A stretch of 64,000 bases of DNA from assembly GCF_000058485.1 (NCBI RefSeq), contig NC_008278.1, positions 1,792,962-1,856,961 on the forward strand, read 5' to 3'. Positions 46,722-55,368 of this stretch are shown here, in pieces. How positions within the stretch are numbered: position 1 is the stretch's first letter; every line of letters begins with the position of its first letter. The notes under the pieces were generated by a model, which did no database searches, was not told the origin of the DNA, and saw only the letters and a program-made list of their open reading frames with translations. The position numbers and the translations under genes are program-made. This DNA is from Frankia alni ACN14a (GTDB lineage Bacteria > Actinomycetota > Actinomycetes > Frankiales > Frankiaceae).

Positions 46722-48247
46722 CCGTCGGGTCGGACGCGGTCGGGTCGGACGCCGGCGAAGCCGACACGGTGACCTTCGAGTCCGAGCTGGTTACCCGGCA
46801 TCCACTGACGCTGACCGCGGACCCCGGCAGGGTCATCGCGAAGCTCTTCCTGCCCGGTGAGGAGGGCAGCGAGGGGCATTCCCGGGCCGCGGGCATCGTG
46901 GCCAGAGTGCTCGCGCTGAGCGACGGCGAGGTCGCCGGACTCGTCGCCGCGCTGCTCGACCGGTTCGGACCCCGGCACCGGGACTACCGAGACCTCCTGA
47001 CGCGGCACGCCGCGATCGTGGCTCCTCGGGTCCGTACCCCGGCAGAGCTGTCGCCGGCGCGCACGCTGCTGCTCGGCGCGTGCTTCACCGCCGAGTACGC
47101 GGTGGAGGGCGCGGCCGTCACCAATCCCTCGGCGGTCCGGCACCCCGACCAGTCGGGGCTGCCGGCCGGCGCGCTGCGGCTGGCGCTCAGCCTGCGCGCC
47201 GTCGGCGAGGGGCATCTGTCCTCGATCGGCTTCGCGGTCGCCGTGATCGGCCCGGGCCCGGCGATGCGACTGGAGCCGAGAACCGGCCCGCTCACCACCG
47301 GCCTGGCCGTGCCGGTCACCTGGGAGCACGCTCGGCTGCGCGCCCTGCTCACCGACCACGGCCTCGACGACGAGGTGACGCGTTCGGTCCTCGACTCCCT
47401 CGACCGGAGCCCGGCGGACGGTGATCTCGAACAGGCCTTCGCCGGCATGCCCGCGGATCTCCTGCGTCGTCCCCAGGCCGCCGGCATCCTGGCCGGGATC
47501 CGCTCCGTCGCCGGCACGCTGCGGAAAATCGAGTTCCCGGCGGACAGCGGTCTCGCGGAGCGGGTGCTGTGGCCCACCGTCGCCAGCGAGAGCAAGGGAA
47601 TGGAGGACGCGCGGTTCGTCCGTTTCACCGCACCGGACGGGACCGTCGACTACCGGGCGACCTACACCGCCTATGACGGCACCGAGATCCGACCGAGGCT
47701 GCTCACCAGCCCCGATCTGCGGACGTTCACGACGGCCCCGCTCATCGGCCCGGCCGCGCGGAACAAGGGGATGGCGTTGTTCCCCCGGCTCGTCGGCGGC
47801 CGCCATCTCGCGCTCTGCCGATCCGATGGGCAGACCACCGGTCTGACGGCCTCCTCGGACGGGTTGGTCTGGGAGCCGTTCCGTCAGGTCCACGAGCCGA
47901 GGGCGACCTTCGAACTCATCCAGGTCGGCAACTGCGGTTCACCCATCGAGACGGCGGCGGGCTGGCTCGTCCTCACCCACGGGGTCGGGCCGATGCGCAC
48001 CTACTCGGTGGGAGCGATCCTGCTCGATCTGGCGGACCCGGCCACCGTGATCGCGGCATTACCCGAGCCGCTGCTCACCCCGATCGCGACCGAGGCCGAG
48101 GGCTACGTCCCCAACGTCGTCTACTCCTGCGGCGGCCTGGTCCACGACGGCCGGCTGTGGCTACCGCACGGGATCGGTGACTCCCGGGTCGGGATGGCGA
48201 GCGTGCCCGTCGATGCCCTGCTCGCACGGATGACTCCCCGGACCTGA
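46718..48247 (+). CDS. GH130-family glycoside phosphorylase/hydrolase
   Basis: I place the start at the GTG overlapping the previous stop (GTGA at 46718-46721), giving 509 residues; another GTG nine bases earlier is possible. The five-bladed propeller domain of GH130 is visible in LWPTVASESKGMEDARFVRF (conserved Glu-Asp-x-Arg), TYTAYDGTEIRPRL and GNCGSPIETAAGWLVLTHGVGPMR. GH130 enzymes cleave beta-mannosides, most by phosphorolysis. A long helical N-terminal region (about 1-270) precedes the propeller, as in the longer GH130 members. It should handle mannosides in the cytoplasm together with the two neighbours. Confidence 0.82.
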   Translation: MTVGSDAVGSDAGEADTVTFESELVTRHPLTLTADPGRVIAKLFLPGEEGSEGHSRAAGIVARVLALSDGEVAGLVAALLDRFGPRHRDYRDLLTRHAAIVAPRVRTPAELSPARTLLLGACFTAEYAVEGAAVTNPSAVRHPDQSGLPAGALRLALSLRAVGEGHLSSIGFAVAVIGPGPAMRLEPRTGPLTTGLAVPVTWEHARLRALLTDHGLDDEVTRSVLDSLDRSPADGDLEQAFAGMPADLLRRPQAAGILAGIRSVAGTLRKIEFPADSGLAERVLWPTVASESKGMEDARFVRFTAPDGTVDYRATYTAYDGTEIRPRLLTSPDLRTFTTAPLIGPAARNKGMALFPRLVGGRHLALCRSDGQTTGLTASSDGLVWEPFRQVHEPRATFELIQVGNCGSPIETAAGWLVLTHGVGPMRTYSVGAILLDLADPATVIAALPEPLLTPIATEAEGYVPNVVYSCGGLVHDGRLWLPHGIGDSRVGMASVPVDALLARMTPRT

Positions 48248-48319
48248 CACTGCGAGCCCGACCCCCGGCCCGCCCTTCGAGCCCGGCCCTTCGAGCCCGA
48301 CTCCGAACCGGGGAACCTG

Positions 48320-49321
48320 TCAGCCGAGGATGCGTTCATAGACGGCGAGGTAGTCGGTGACCATCCGAGCCGTCGAGAACCGTCGGCTCGCCATCGCCCG
48401 GCAGGCGGCCCGGTCGAGGCCGGCAGCCCGATCCACCGCGGCCGCCGCCGTCGCCGGGCCGTCGACGAGGAATCCGGTCACCGCCTCGTCGACGATCTCC
48501 GGCATGGCCCCGCGTGGGTAGGTGACGACCGGCGTACCGCAGGCCATCGACTCCACGACCGCGAGGCCGAACGGTTCGTCGAACGCGATCGGATGGAGCA
48601 GCGCAGCGGCGGAACCCAGCACCTCTGCCCGCCGCGACGGCCCCACCGGCCCGAGGTAGCTCACGGCGTCTCCGTCGACGTGGGGCAGCACCTGCTCGGC
48701 GAAATAGCGTTCGTCCTGGACAATCCCGCAGATCGCCAGCCGCCGGCCGGCCATCCGCGCGATCTCGATGGCCGCGGCGGTGCCCTTGTCGGGATGGATC
48801 CGGCCGAGTGTCACCAGATCCTCCCCGCCGGCTGCCGAGAACGGCAGGGCCTCCAGATCGATCCCGTGGTACACCGTCGCGACATAGTCCAGTTCCGGGC
48901 TGCGATCGGCGTCGGAGATGGAAACGTAGGCGGAGGCCGCCCGGCGGTAGGCGGGGAGGATGCGCGGGTCCGAGAATCCGTGGACCGTCGTGACCATCGG
49001 GGCCCGGACATGTGCCGCGAACGCCAACGGCAGCCAGTCGAGATGACTGTGCACGAGGTCGAACTCGGCGGAGCGGGCCAGCGCATGGGCCACGTGCAAC
49101 GCCTCCCACACCCGCCCGTCGAGCGCCGGGTCCTCGGCGTACCCGTGCGGGCACACGCCATCCAGCTTCCCGGCCGTGCGCGAGTCCAACGTCGCGAACA
49201 GGGTGACATCGACGCCGCGCGCCACCAGGCCCTCCGCGAGGTGGCTGGCGATCTGTTCCCACGGGCCGTAGTGCCGCGGCGGGGTGCGCCACGCCACCGG
49301 CGCCAGCATCGCGACCTTCAT
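48320..49321 (-). CDS. GT4-type glycosyltransferase
   Basis: The 333-residue protein begins MKVAMLAPVAWRTPPRHYGPWEQIASHLAEGLVARG, a GT4 N-terminal glycine loop. It carries the EX7E motif in the C-terminal half (FDEPFGLAVVESMACGTPVV). LVTLGRIHPDKG is the phosphate-binding turn. It is convergent with the GH130 gene and probably part of the same glycan module although on the opposite strand. The ribosome site is weak. Donor and acceptor are unknown. Confidence 0.87.
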   Translation of the reverse strand: MKVAMLAPVAWRTPPRHYGPWEQIASHLAEGLVARGVDVTLFATLDSRTAGKLDGVCPHGYAEDPALDGRVWEALHVAHALARSAEFDLVHSHLDWLPLAFAAHVRAPMVTTVHGFSDPRILPAYRRAASAYVSISDADRSPELDYVATVYHGIDLEALPFSAAGGEDLVTLGRIHPDKGTAAAIEIARMAGRRLAICGIVQDERYFAEQVLPHVDGDAVSYLGPVGPSRRAEVLGSAAALLHPIAFDEPFGLAVVESMACGTPVVTYPRGAMPEIVDEAVTGFLVDGPATAAAAVDRAAGLDRAACRAMASRRFSTARMVTDYLAVYERILG

Positions 49322-49601
49322 CCCGCGACCCACGTCACCATGTCGATCATCATGCTCAGCCGCCTCGACTCCGGAAGTGCCCGCGGACCGTCCGCGAGCA
49401 GTATGGGCCTGGCCCCACGCCCACAGGACCGGTGCGGACGCCGCCGCCGACCGCGGTGCCCGCGCATCGCAGGCATTGATCGTCCAGGGTTCCCTGATCG
49501 CAGAGAGTAATATCAATGCCGTGCGGCGTGGGTCGCCGTGTCGGCGGCGGCCGGGGCGGTCCGGGCGGGGGCGGTGGACGCCCGGTGGCAGACTGATCGA
49601 T

Positions 49602-50312
49602 GTGCAGGACGGGGACGCCGGGGCGGTGGCGGGGCCGGGCCGCGCCGAGCGCGACGGGATCGACGGGGGCGACGGGATCGTCGAGGCTGTCGTGGACATC
49701 CTGGACGCCGAGCCGCTGTTCGCCGAGCCCGCGAGCCTGAGCATGCTCGCCCGGATGACGGGAAAGCGGCTCGGGTTCCCGCTGCAGGTGCCGAGTGTGC
49801 CGTTTCGTCGGCAGTGGCTGCTTGCCTTCGTCGCGGAGTGTGCCGCCAACGACGGCGGCCTTGTTGCCCTGGCGACGGTCGTCGGGCAGATGGATGGTCG
49901 AGGGCGGGTGTCCCGAGCGGTCGACCGGCTTGTGCGCGGCACCGGCAAGCGGACCGCGGCGGCGGACGGGCGGTTCGCGGCGGCGGACGAGCCGGCCGCG
50001 GCCGGGCGGCGGCCGAAGCCCCCGTTCCCCGGGCCTGCGCTCCCCGGGCCCGCCCCCGAGGCGACGGGCCTGACCGTCGACGAGGCGACCGCCCTCGCCG
50101 ACGTCTACAGCGATCCGGGCGCCGCGCGCCGGCTGTTGACGCGCGCCGGGCTTCCGGACCGGCACCAGCCCAGGCCCCAGCAGAGCAGCCAGGCCTTCTG
50201 GTGGGAGGTGAACCGGTTGGTCACCAATGGCGCGTTCCCGGCCGGCCGGGCGCGCATCCTGCGGGAAGCCGCGGCCGACTACCCGGCCAATCCCTGGTTC
50301 TCCGCCCGCTGA
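49602..50312 (+). CDS. Two-module adaptor resembling effector-associated domains (EAD)
   Basis: From a GTG at 49602 (start uncertain, another at 49626) the protein has about 236 residues. Residues about 25-105 (VVDILDAEPLFAEPASLSMLARM ... AECAANDGGLVALATVVGQM) match the pattern I associate with EAD2-like modules. After a Pro/Ala linker, residues about 160-235 (LTVDEATALADVYSDPGAARRLL ... FWWEVNRLVTNGAFPAGR ... ADYPANPWF) match another EAD-type helical domain. In conflict systems EADs join effectors such as CHAT proteases, trypsins and TIR domains to sensor NTPases. No effector is fused here, so it would be a free adaptor. Domain assignment is from memory of the patterns, not a search. Confidence 0.6.
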   Translation: MQDGDAGAVAGPGRAERDGIDGGDGIVEAVVDILDAEPLFAEPASLSMLARMTGKRLGFPLQVPSVPFRRQWLLAFVAECAANDGGLVALATVVGQMDGRGRVSRAVDRLVRGTGKRTAAADGRFAAADEPAAAGRRPKPPFPGPALPGPAPEATGLTVDEATALADVYSDPGAARRLLTRAGLPDRHQPRPQQSSQAFWWEVNRLVTNGAFPAGRARILREAAADYPANPWFSAR

Positions 50313-50383
50313 ACCCGGCCGTTCCCCGCGGGCGTCGGCGGCGTGCGGGCGTCGGCGGCGTGGGTGGTTGGGCGGGGCCGGAC

Positions 50384-51157
50384 TCAGCGGGACAGGGCGG
50401 CGTGCATCTCCCAGACCAGGACCTCGGCGGGCTCGACGCCGGTGACCCGCTGGCCGCCGGTGCCGGTGAACCGGACCGCGTCACCGGAGTGCAGCGGGCC
50501 GGCCCCCTCCAGCGTGACCTCGCCGCGGGCGACGAACAGGTGCAGGTACGGGGCGTCGGGGAGCTGGACGCTCTGCCCGGTGCCGAGCCGGGCGACGTGC
50601 AGCGCCGCATACCGGTTGCGGATCCGGATCGCGCTGGCGCCGTCGTGGCGGGCCATCCCGGAGGCGACCGGGACGAGGCCGCCGCCGAGCAACTCGCCGT
50701 CGATCTCGAGCTGCTCGTACCCCGGGGTGATGCCCTGCTCGTCGGGCACGACCCACATCTGGACGAAGTGCACCGGCTCGTCGTGCGGCTCGCCGCCGCC
50801 GGCGAGGCGCCAGGCGTCGTTCTTCTCCGAGTGCAGGATGCCCCGCCCGGCGCTCATCCGCTGCGCGAGCCCCGGGTAGATCACCCCGGAGTTCCCGGTC
50901 GAGTCCTGGTGGACCAGCGAGCCACGCAGCACCCAGGTGACGATCTCCATGTCCCGGTGCGGGTGGGTCTCGAAGCCGGCGCCCGCGCGCACCGTGTCGT
51001 CGTTGCTGACCAGCAGCAGGCCGTGGTGGGTGTTGGCCGGGTCGTAGTGGTGGCCGAAGGAGAAGGAGTGCTTCGAGTCGAGCCAGTCGATCGTCGTCGT
51101 CGGGCGCTCGGCGGCGCGACGGATGTCGAGGTCTCGCTGCGGTGTCACGCTGGCCAT
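50384..51157 (-). CDS. Pirin-family bicupin protein
   Basis: The 257-residue protein has the pirin N-terminal cupin with metal ligands in ETHPHRDMEIVTWVLRG and the downstream HSEKN (LAQRMSAGRGILHSEKND). A second cupin includes LHLFVARGEVTLEGAGPL. Bacterial pirins bind iron; some show quercetin dioxygenase activity, others act in regulation. The ATG at 51157 follows GGAAGGG. It is divergent from a MarR gene 46 bases away, so joint control by that regulator is likely. Confidence 0.92.
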   Translation of the reverse strand: MASVTPQRDLDIRRAAERPTTTIDWLDSKHSFSFGHHYDPANTHHGLLLVSNDDTVRAGAGFETHPHRDMEIVTWVLRGSLVHQDSTGNSGVIYPGLAQRMSAGRGILHSEKNDAWRLAGGGEPHDEPVHFVQMWVVPDEQGITPGYEQLEIDGELLGGGLVPVASGMARHDGASAIRIRNRYAALHVARLGTGQSVQLPDAPYLHLFVARGEVTLEGAGPLHSGDAVRFTGTGGQRVTGVEPAEVLVWEMHAALSR

Positions 51158-51177
51158 GATGGACCCTTCCCATCTTC

Positions 51178-51189
51178 ATGACGTGTCAT
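51178..51189. promoter_or_regulatory. Candidate MarR operator between pirin and marR
   Basis: ATGAC-GT-GTCAT is a 12-bp palindrome in the 46-base divergent gap, where it would overlap the promoters of both genes. Confidence 0.5.
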
Positions 51190-51203
51190 CTAAGCTGGCG
51201 GAC

Positions 51204-51692
51204 ATGTCAAGCGGATCTGGGGGCGGCACATTCCCGGCGAAGCCCGTGCGGTGGCTCGACGAGCGCGAGCAGCGGGTCTGGCGTCGGTACCTGCTCCTGT
51301 CCAGCCAGCTCACCGCGCGGATGAACCGTCAGCTCGCCGCCGACGCCGGGCTCTCGCTGGCCGACTACGAGGTCCTCGTCCGCCTCACCGACGTCCCGGC
51401 GGGGCGTCTGCGGGTGACCAGGCTCGCCCGCGAACTGTCCTGGGAGCAGAGCCGGCTGTCCCACCACGTCTCCCGGATGGCGCGCCGCGGCCTGGTCGCG
51501 CGGGAGGAGTGCGCCGACGACGGCCGCGGCGCCCTGGTGGCGCTGACCGAGCAGGGGCGGGCCGCGATCGAGCGCGCCGCCCCGGCGCACGTCGCCTTCG
51601 TCCGCGCCAGCGTCTTCGACGCCCTCACCGACGCCCAGCTGGACGCCCTCGACACCATCTTCGGGTCGATCCTGACGGGTCTCGCCCAGTAA
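51204..51692 (+). CDS. MarR-family transcriptional regulator
   Basis: The 162-residue protein has the MarR winged helix-turn-helix (LADYEVLVRLTDVPAGRLRVTRLARELSWEQSRLSHHVSRMARRGLVAREE). Flanking dimerisation helices include QLTARMNRQLAADAG and TDAQLDALDTIFG. MarR proteins are dimers that release DNA on binding phenolic ligands or oxidation. The divergent pirin and the intervening palindrome suggest it controls that gene and itself. The ATG at 51204 has no strong ribosome site, which would fit a leaderless or short-leader transcript. Confidence 0.9.
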   Translation: MSSGSGGGTFPAKPVRWLDEREQRVWRRYLLLSSQLTARMNRQLAADAGLSLADYEVLVRLTDVPAGRLRVTRLARELSWEQSRLSHHVSRMARRGLVAREECADDGRGALVALTEQGRAAIERAAPAHVAFVRASVFDALTDAQLDALDTIFGSILTGLAQ

Positions 51693-51711
51693 CGGATCGG
51701 AAATCCTCGCA

Positions 51712-51748
<37 letters not shown>

Positions 51749-51813
51749 CCGTCGCGTGCCGGCAGGGGTTCGGGGTAGTGCCCGGGTGAAGGTCCCGAGG
51801 CGAGGGGGGAATC

Positions 51814-52017
51814 ATGACGGAGTTCACCAAGGGCGAGCGGGTGCGCTGGTCGAGCCATGGCGGCACCGCGACAGGTGAGGTCGTCCGCCGGATCACCGGC
51901 GACACCGAGGCGGGCGGCCGGACCGTCCGGGCCAGCGGGGACGAACCGCAGTATCTCGTCCGTAGTGACAACGGCGGCGAAGCCGTGCACAAGCCCGACG
52001 CGCTGACGAAGATCTGA
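51814..52017 (+). CDS. DUF2945 (Tudor-like, HVA1) small protein
   Basis: The 67-residue protein MTEFTKGERVRWSSHGG ... TGEVVRRIT ... PQYLVRSDNGGEAVHKPDALTKI matches the DUF2945/HVA1 Tudor-like family: small beta-barrels of unknown function common in actinobacteria and fungi. A clear GAGGGGGG ribosome site precedes the ATG at 51814. It appears to be a single-gene unit. Confidence 0.88.
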   Translation: MTEFTKGERVRWSSHGGTATGEVVRRITGDTEAGGRTVRASGDEPQYLVRSDNGGEAVHKPDALTKI

Positions 52018-52060
52018 CCCGCGGAGCCCCTGGCCCCCGCCCCTGGCCCCCGCTGCCTGG

Positions 52061-52576
52061 CTAGCGACCCACATCCCGGCGGCCGCGCAGCCGGACGGCC
52101 GCCGGGACGATCGCCCAGAGGATCACCAGCAGAGTGAAGGTCGCAGTACCGGCAGTGACTCCGGCCACGCGCCCTTCGACGACATCGAAGATCAACGCTA
52201 TGGCGCCGGCGACGGCCAGCGCGAGCAGCGCGAGTCCTGCCTGGGCGACCCGGCTGGCTACGCGGACCAGTGCCTCCTTCTCCCGGTGACGGAAGACGGC
52301 CCGGTGGATGCTGACCGGCATCACCAGCACGCCGGTGGCACCCACCGACAGCGCGACGACGGCCAGGTACAGCCAACGCTGCTCGTGTTCCAGTGCTGCG
52401 AAGCGCTGCTGGAACGGCAGCGAGAGCAGAAAGGCGGTCAGCAGCTGGACCCCTGTCTGGGCGACACGCAACTCCTGGAGCAGCTCGCTCCAGTTACGGT
52501 CGGCCCGTTCGGCCGCGGTCTCGTTCCTGGCCTGCGCGGCGCCGCCGTCGTCCTCGCCGGCCCGGTCTTCCGTCAC
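52061..52576 (-). CDS. DUF6328 four-helix membrane protein
   Basis: From a GTG at 52576 the protein has 171 residues. A charged N-terminus contains RNWSELLQELRVAQTGVQLLTAFLLSLPFQQRF, the family signature. Three further membrane segments follow (LYLAVVALSVGATGVLVMPV; LALLALAVAGAIALIFDV; FTLLVILWAIVPAAVRL). The function of DUF6328 is unknown. It is convergent with the DUF2945 gene and divergent from the HAD gene. Confidence 0.87.
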   Translation of the reverse strand: MTEDRAGEDDGGAAQARNETAAERADRNWSELLQELRVAQTGVQLLTAFLLSLPFQQRFAALEHEQRWLYLAVVALSVGATGVLVMPVSIHRAVFRHREKEALVRVASRVAQAGLALLALAVAGAIALIFDVVEGRVAGVTAGTATFTLLVILWAIVPAAVRLRGRRDVGR

Positions 52577-52790
52577 CGCCGCACGGTAACCGCCGGACCC
52601 GGGACCTCCGGCCCCGACAGGGACCCGGCCGCGTCACGGGCACCTCGCGGCACCGGCGCAGACCTCGACCGGGCAGAACCTCGACCGGACAGAGCAGAGT
52701 CTGTCCCGCGCCGCGGGGGAGGGCGAACGACAACGGCGGCCCAGAACCGTTTACCCGGGTAAGGCGATCGGTCCGGGGTAGGAGCGGACG

Positions 52791-53513
52791 GTGACCGAAT
52801 CCGCTCCCGCCGTCCTGTTCGACCTCGACGGCACCCTGGTCGACACCAACTACGCCCACGTGCTGGCCTGGTTCCGGGCGTTCCGCCAGGAGCGACACGC
52901 GGTCACGATGGTCGCCGTCCACCGCCATGTCGGGATGGGCTCCGACAGGCTCCTGGACGCGCTGGCGCCGGACCGGGACCGCCGCCGCGACGACATCCTG
53001 ACCGCCGCCCACACCGAGCACTACGCCGGTTTCCTCGGCCTCGTCCAGCCGCTGCCCGGCGCCCGGGAGCTGGTGCGGGAGGTGGCCCGCCGCGGCGGCC
53101 AGGTCGTGCTGGCCACCTCGGCGCCGGCCGACGAGCTGCGGGCGCTGCGCGAGGCCCTCGACGTCGACGACTGCCTGAGCGCGGTGACCTCCTCCGCCGA
53201 CGCCGAGACGTCGAAGCCGGCGCCGGACATCGTCCAGATCGCGCTGGAACGTTCCGGCGTCGACCCGGCCGACGCCGTGATGGTCGGCGACACCCGCTGG
53301 GACGTCCTGGCGGCGGCCCGCGCCGGAATACCCTGCGTGACGGTCCTGTCCGGCGGCATTGGCCGCGACGAGCTGCGCGAGGCCGGCGCCGTCGCCCTCT
53401 ACACCGGACCGGACGACCTGCTGGCCCACCTCGACGACTCCCCGATCGGCCGACTCCTGCGCGGCGGTGCTGTCAGCGCCGGCGGTCGGCGAGGAACGTT
53501 CCGCTCATCGTGA
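52791..53513 (+). CDS. HAD-superfamily hydrolase (phosphoglycolate phosphatase-like)
   Basis: A GTG at 52791 behind AGGAG gives 240 residues. Motif I is FDLDGTLVDT (Asp11, Asp13), motif II lies around VVLATSAP, motif III Lys is in TSKPAPDIV, and motif IV is MVGDTRWDVLAA. The alpha-helical cap lies between motifs I and II (subclass IA). It is a cytoplasmic phosphatase, perhaps for a sugar phosphate; the substrate cannot be read from sequence. Confidence 0.9.
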   Translation: MTESAPAVLFDLDGTLVDTNYAHVLAWFRAFRQERHAVTMVAVHRHVGMGSDRLLDALAPDRDRRRDDILTAAHTEHYAGFLGLVQPLPGARELVREVARRGGQVVLATSAPADELRALREALDVDDCLSAVTSSADAETSKPAPDIVQIALERSGVDPADAVMVGDTRWDVLAAARAGIPCVTVLSGGIGRDELREAGAVALYTGPDDLLAHLDDSPIGRLLRGGAVSAGGRRGTFRSS

Positions 53514-53651
53514 CGGTCACCCGGTCACCCGCCGGTTCACGGGAGTTACGCCGTCCGCCTGATCGAGCCGTCCCGGACGGTAATCGCCATCTCGACCCCG
53601 GCCAGAGGGCAGCCACGGGCCTCGGCGGCCGGCAAATCATGTATTACACGC

Positions 53652-53692
53652 CCCGCAGAATGTGTACTGGCAGGCCCGCAGAATATGTACTG
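53652..53692. repeat. Direct repeat pair upstream of the AAA_14/DUF4143 gene
   Basis: CCCGCAGAATRTGTACTG occurs at 53652-53669 and 53675-53692, 23 bases apart (about two helical turns), and ends 30 bases before the ATPase start. The spacing suits cooperative regulator binding, possibly autoregulation. Confidence 0.55.
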
Positions 53693-53722
53693 TCGGCTTC
53701 GCGGTTCGTGTAGCGTCGCCGT

Positions 53723-54976
53723 ATGGCGACGTCAGGGTATGTGTCTCGGATCGCCGACGGGCCGCTGGCCAGCCTGCTCGCCGAGCTGCCCGCGGTCATG
53801 GTCACGGGCCCGCGCGCGGCGGGGAAGACGACCTCGGCTCGGCGGATCGCCGGCGACATCCTGCGGCTCGATGACCCCGCGGTGGCCGCGGCGGTGGCCG
53901 CGAGTCCGGACGCCGCCCTGCGCCGTGCGCGGGAACCCGTCCTTCTCGACGAGTGGCAGGAGGTGCCGGCGATCCTGGGCGCGGTCAAGCGCGCGGTCGA
54001 CGACGATCCCCGCCCCGGTCGCTTTCTCCTCACCGGCAGCGTCGAAGCCGACTTCACCACCCGCCAGTGGCCCGGAACAGGTCGCGTCGTCCGATTGGTA
54101 CTGCATGGGCTCACCGAGCGGGAGATCTCCGGTTCCGCCGACCAGCCGAGCCTGCTCGACCTGCTCCTGCACTCGGACCTCTCCCGACTGCGTGTCTCCG
54201 GCCCGCCTCCGAGCCTGGACGACTACGTCGACCTGGCGCTGCGCAGCGGTTTCCCCGAGGCCGCGCTGAACCTGAGCACACCCGGACGGCTCGCCTGGCT
54301 GGACGCGTACATCGATCATGTCGTCACCCGGGACGTGATGGCCGCGGGGGAGCAGCGGGATCCCGTCCGGCTGCGCCGCTACCTGGAGGTTCTCGGGCTC
54401 TCGACGGCCGGGCTCCCCGCCGACGGCACGGTCTACCAGGCCGCCGGCATCAACCAGCGGACCGCGGATGCCTACGACCGGATTCTGGCTGCCCTTTATC
54501 TGATCGATCTCGTCCCGGCGTGGTCGACGAACCGGCTGAGCAGACTGACCAAGCGAGCGAAGCGATACCTGACCGATCCCGCGCTCGCGCTGGCCGCCGC
54601 CCGGGTGGACGAGCGCAGCGTCCTGCGGGACGGGGATCTGCTCGGCCGGATGCTCGACACCTTCGTCGTCGCCCAACTGCGGCCGGAGGTGACGCTTCTG
54701 CATCCGCGGGCCCGGCTGCATCACCTGCGTTCCCGCGACCAGCAGGAGGTCGATGTCATCATCGATCTCGGCGGAGGGCAGGTGATCGCCATGGAAATCA
54801 AGGCCTCGTCGGCGCCGTCCGCTCGGGACGCCCGCCACCTCGTGTGGCTGCGTGATCAACTCGGCGAGGATTTCCGCGTCGGAGTCGTGTTCCACACCGG
54901 CCCGATGCCCTTCGACCTCGACGACCGCATCTGGGCGCTGCCCATCAGCGCCCTGTGGGCAGCCCGGATCGATTAG
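53723..54976 (+). CDS. AAA_14/DUF4143 ATP-binding protein
   Basis: The 417-residue protein has an N-terminal P-loop (VMVTGPRAAGKTT, Lys35) and Walker B VLLDEWQEV (Asp76-Glu77). FLLTGSVEADF is the sensor-1 region. The C-terminal DUF4143 domain ends in a PD-(D/E)XK-like strand set (QQEVDVIIDLGGGQVIAMEIKAS). Family members are widespread, often mobile or toxin-antitoxin-like, and of unknown physiological function. The QEVDVI-x-MEIKAS spacing resembles a nuclease core, but the activity is not established. A pair of direct repeats lies upstream. Confidence 0.88.
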   Translation: MATSGYVSRIADGPLASLLAELPAVMVTGPRAAGKTTSARRIAGDILRLDDPAVAAAVAASPDAALRRAREPVLLDEWQEVPAILGAVKRAVDDDPRPGRFLLTGSVEADFTTRQWPGTGRVVRLVLHGLTEREISGSADQPSLLDLLLHSDLSRLRVSGPPPSLDDYVDLALRSGFPEAALNLSTPGRLAWLDAYIDHVVTRDVMAAGEQRDPVRLRRYLEVLGLSTAGLPADGTVYQAAGINQRTADAYDRILAALYLIDLVPAWSTNRLSRLTKRAKRYLTDPALALAAARVDERSVLRDGDLLGRMLDTFVVAQLRPEVTLLHPRARLHHLRSRDQQEVDVIIDLGGGQVIAMEIKASSAPSARDARHLVWLRDQLGEDFRVGVVFHTGPMPFDLDDRIWALPISALWAARID

Positions 54977-55053
54977 CGCCGAAGCGGACCCGCGTCCTGG
55001 TCGACGTCGCCGTGCCCTGCAACGGCTGCCCGGAATGGGCCTAGGCTGAACGG

Positions 55054-55368
55054 GTGACCGTTGTGAAGATCAATGCCATCGAGGTTCCCGAGGGCGCCGG
55101 CCCCGAGTTGGAGAAGCGGTTCGCCAACCGCCTGCACGCGGTGGACGGCCAGCCCGGCTTCGTCTCGTTCGAGCTGCTGCGTCCGGTGAAGGGCGACGAC
55201 CGGTACTTCGTCGTGACCCACTGGGACAGCGAGGAGTCCTTCCAGGCCTGGCTCACGGGCCCGGCCATGGAGGCGCACTCCGGCGAGCGCGCCCGTCCCG
55301 TGGCCTCCGGCTCCGCCCTACTGGAGTTCGAAGTCGTCCAGCGATCGGTAGCGGGCGACTCCGCGTAG
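55054..55368 (+). CDS. Antibiotic biosynthesis monooxygenase-type (ABM) protein
   Basis: The 104-residue protein VTVVKINAIEVPEGAGPELEKRF ... GFVSFELLRPV ... YFVVTHWDSEESFQAWL is a dimeric ferredoxin-like ABM-fold protein. It is close in pattern to the heme-degrading IsdG/MhuD subgroup (heme ligand His and conserved Trp and Asn are characteristic there). It has the Trp (HWDSEESF) and His near HAVDG and EAHSG. Heme oxygenase versus quinol monooxygenase cannot be decided. The GTG start lacks a strong ribosome site. Confidence 0.82.
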   Translation: MTVVKINAIEVPEGAGPELEKRFANRLHAVDGQPGFVSFELLRPVKGDDRYFVVTHWDSEESFQAWLTGPAMEAHSGERARPVASGSALLEFEVVQRSVAGDSA

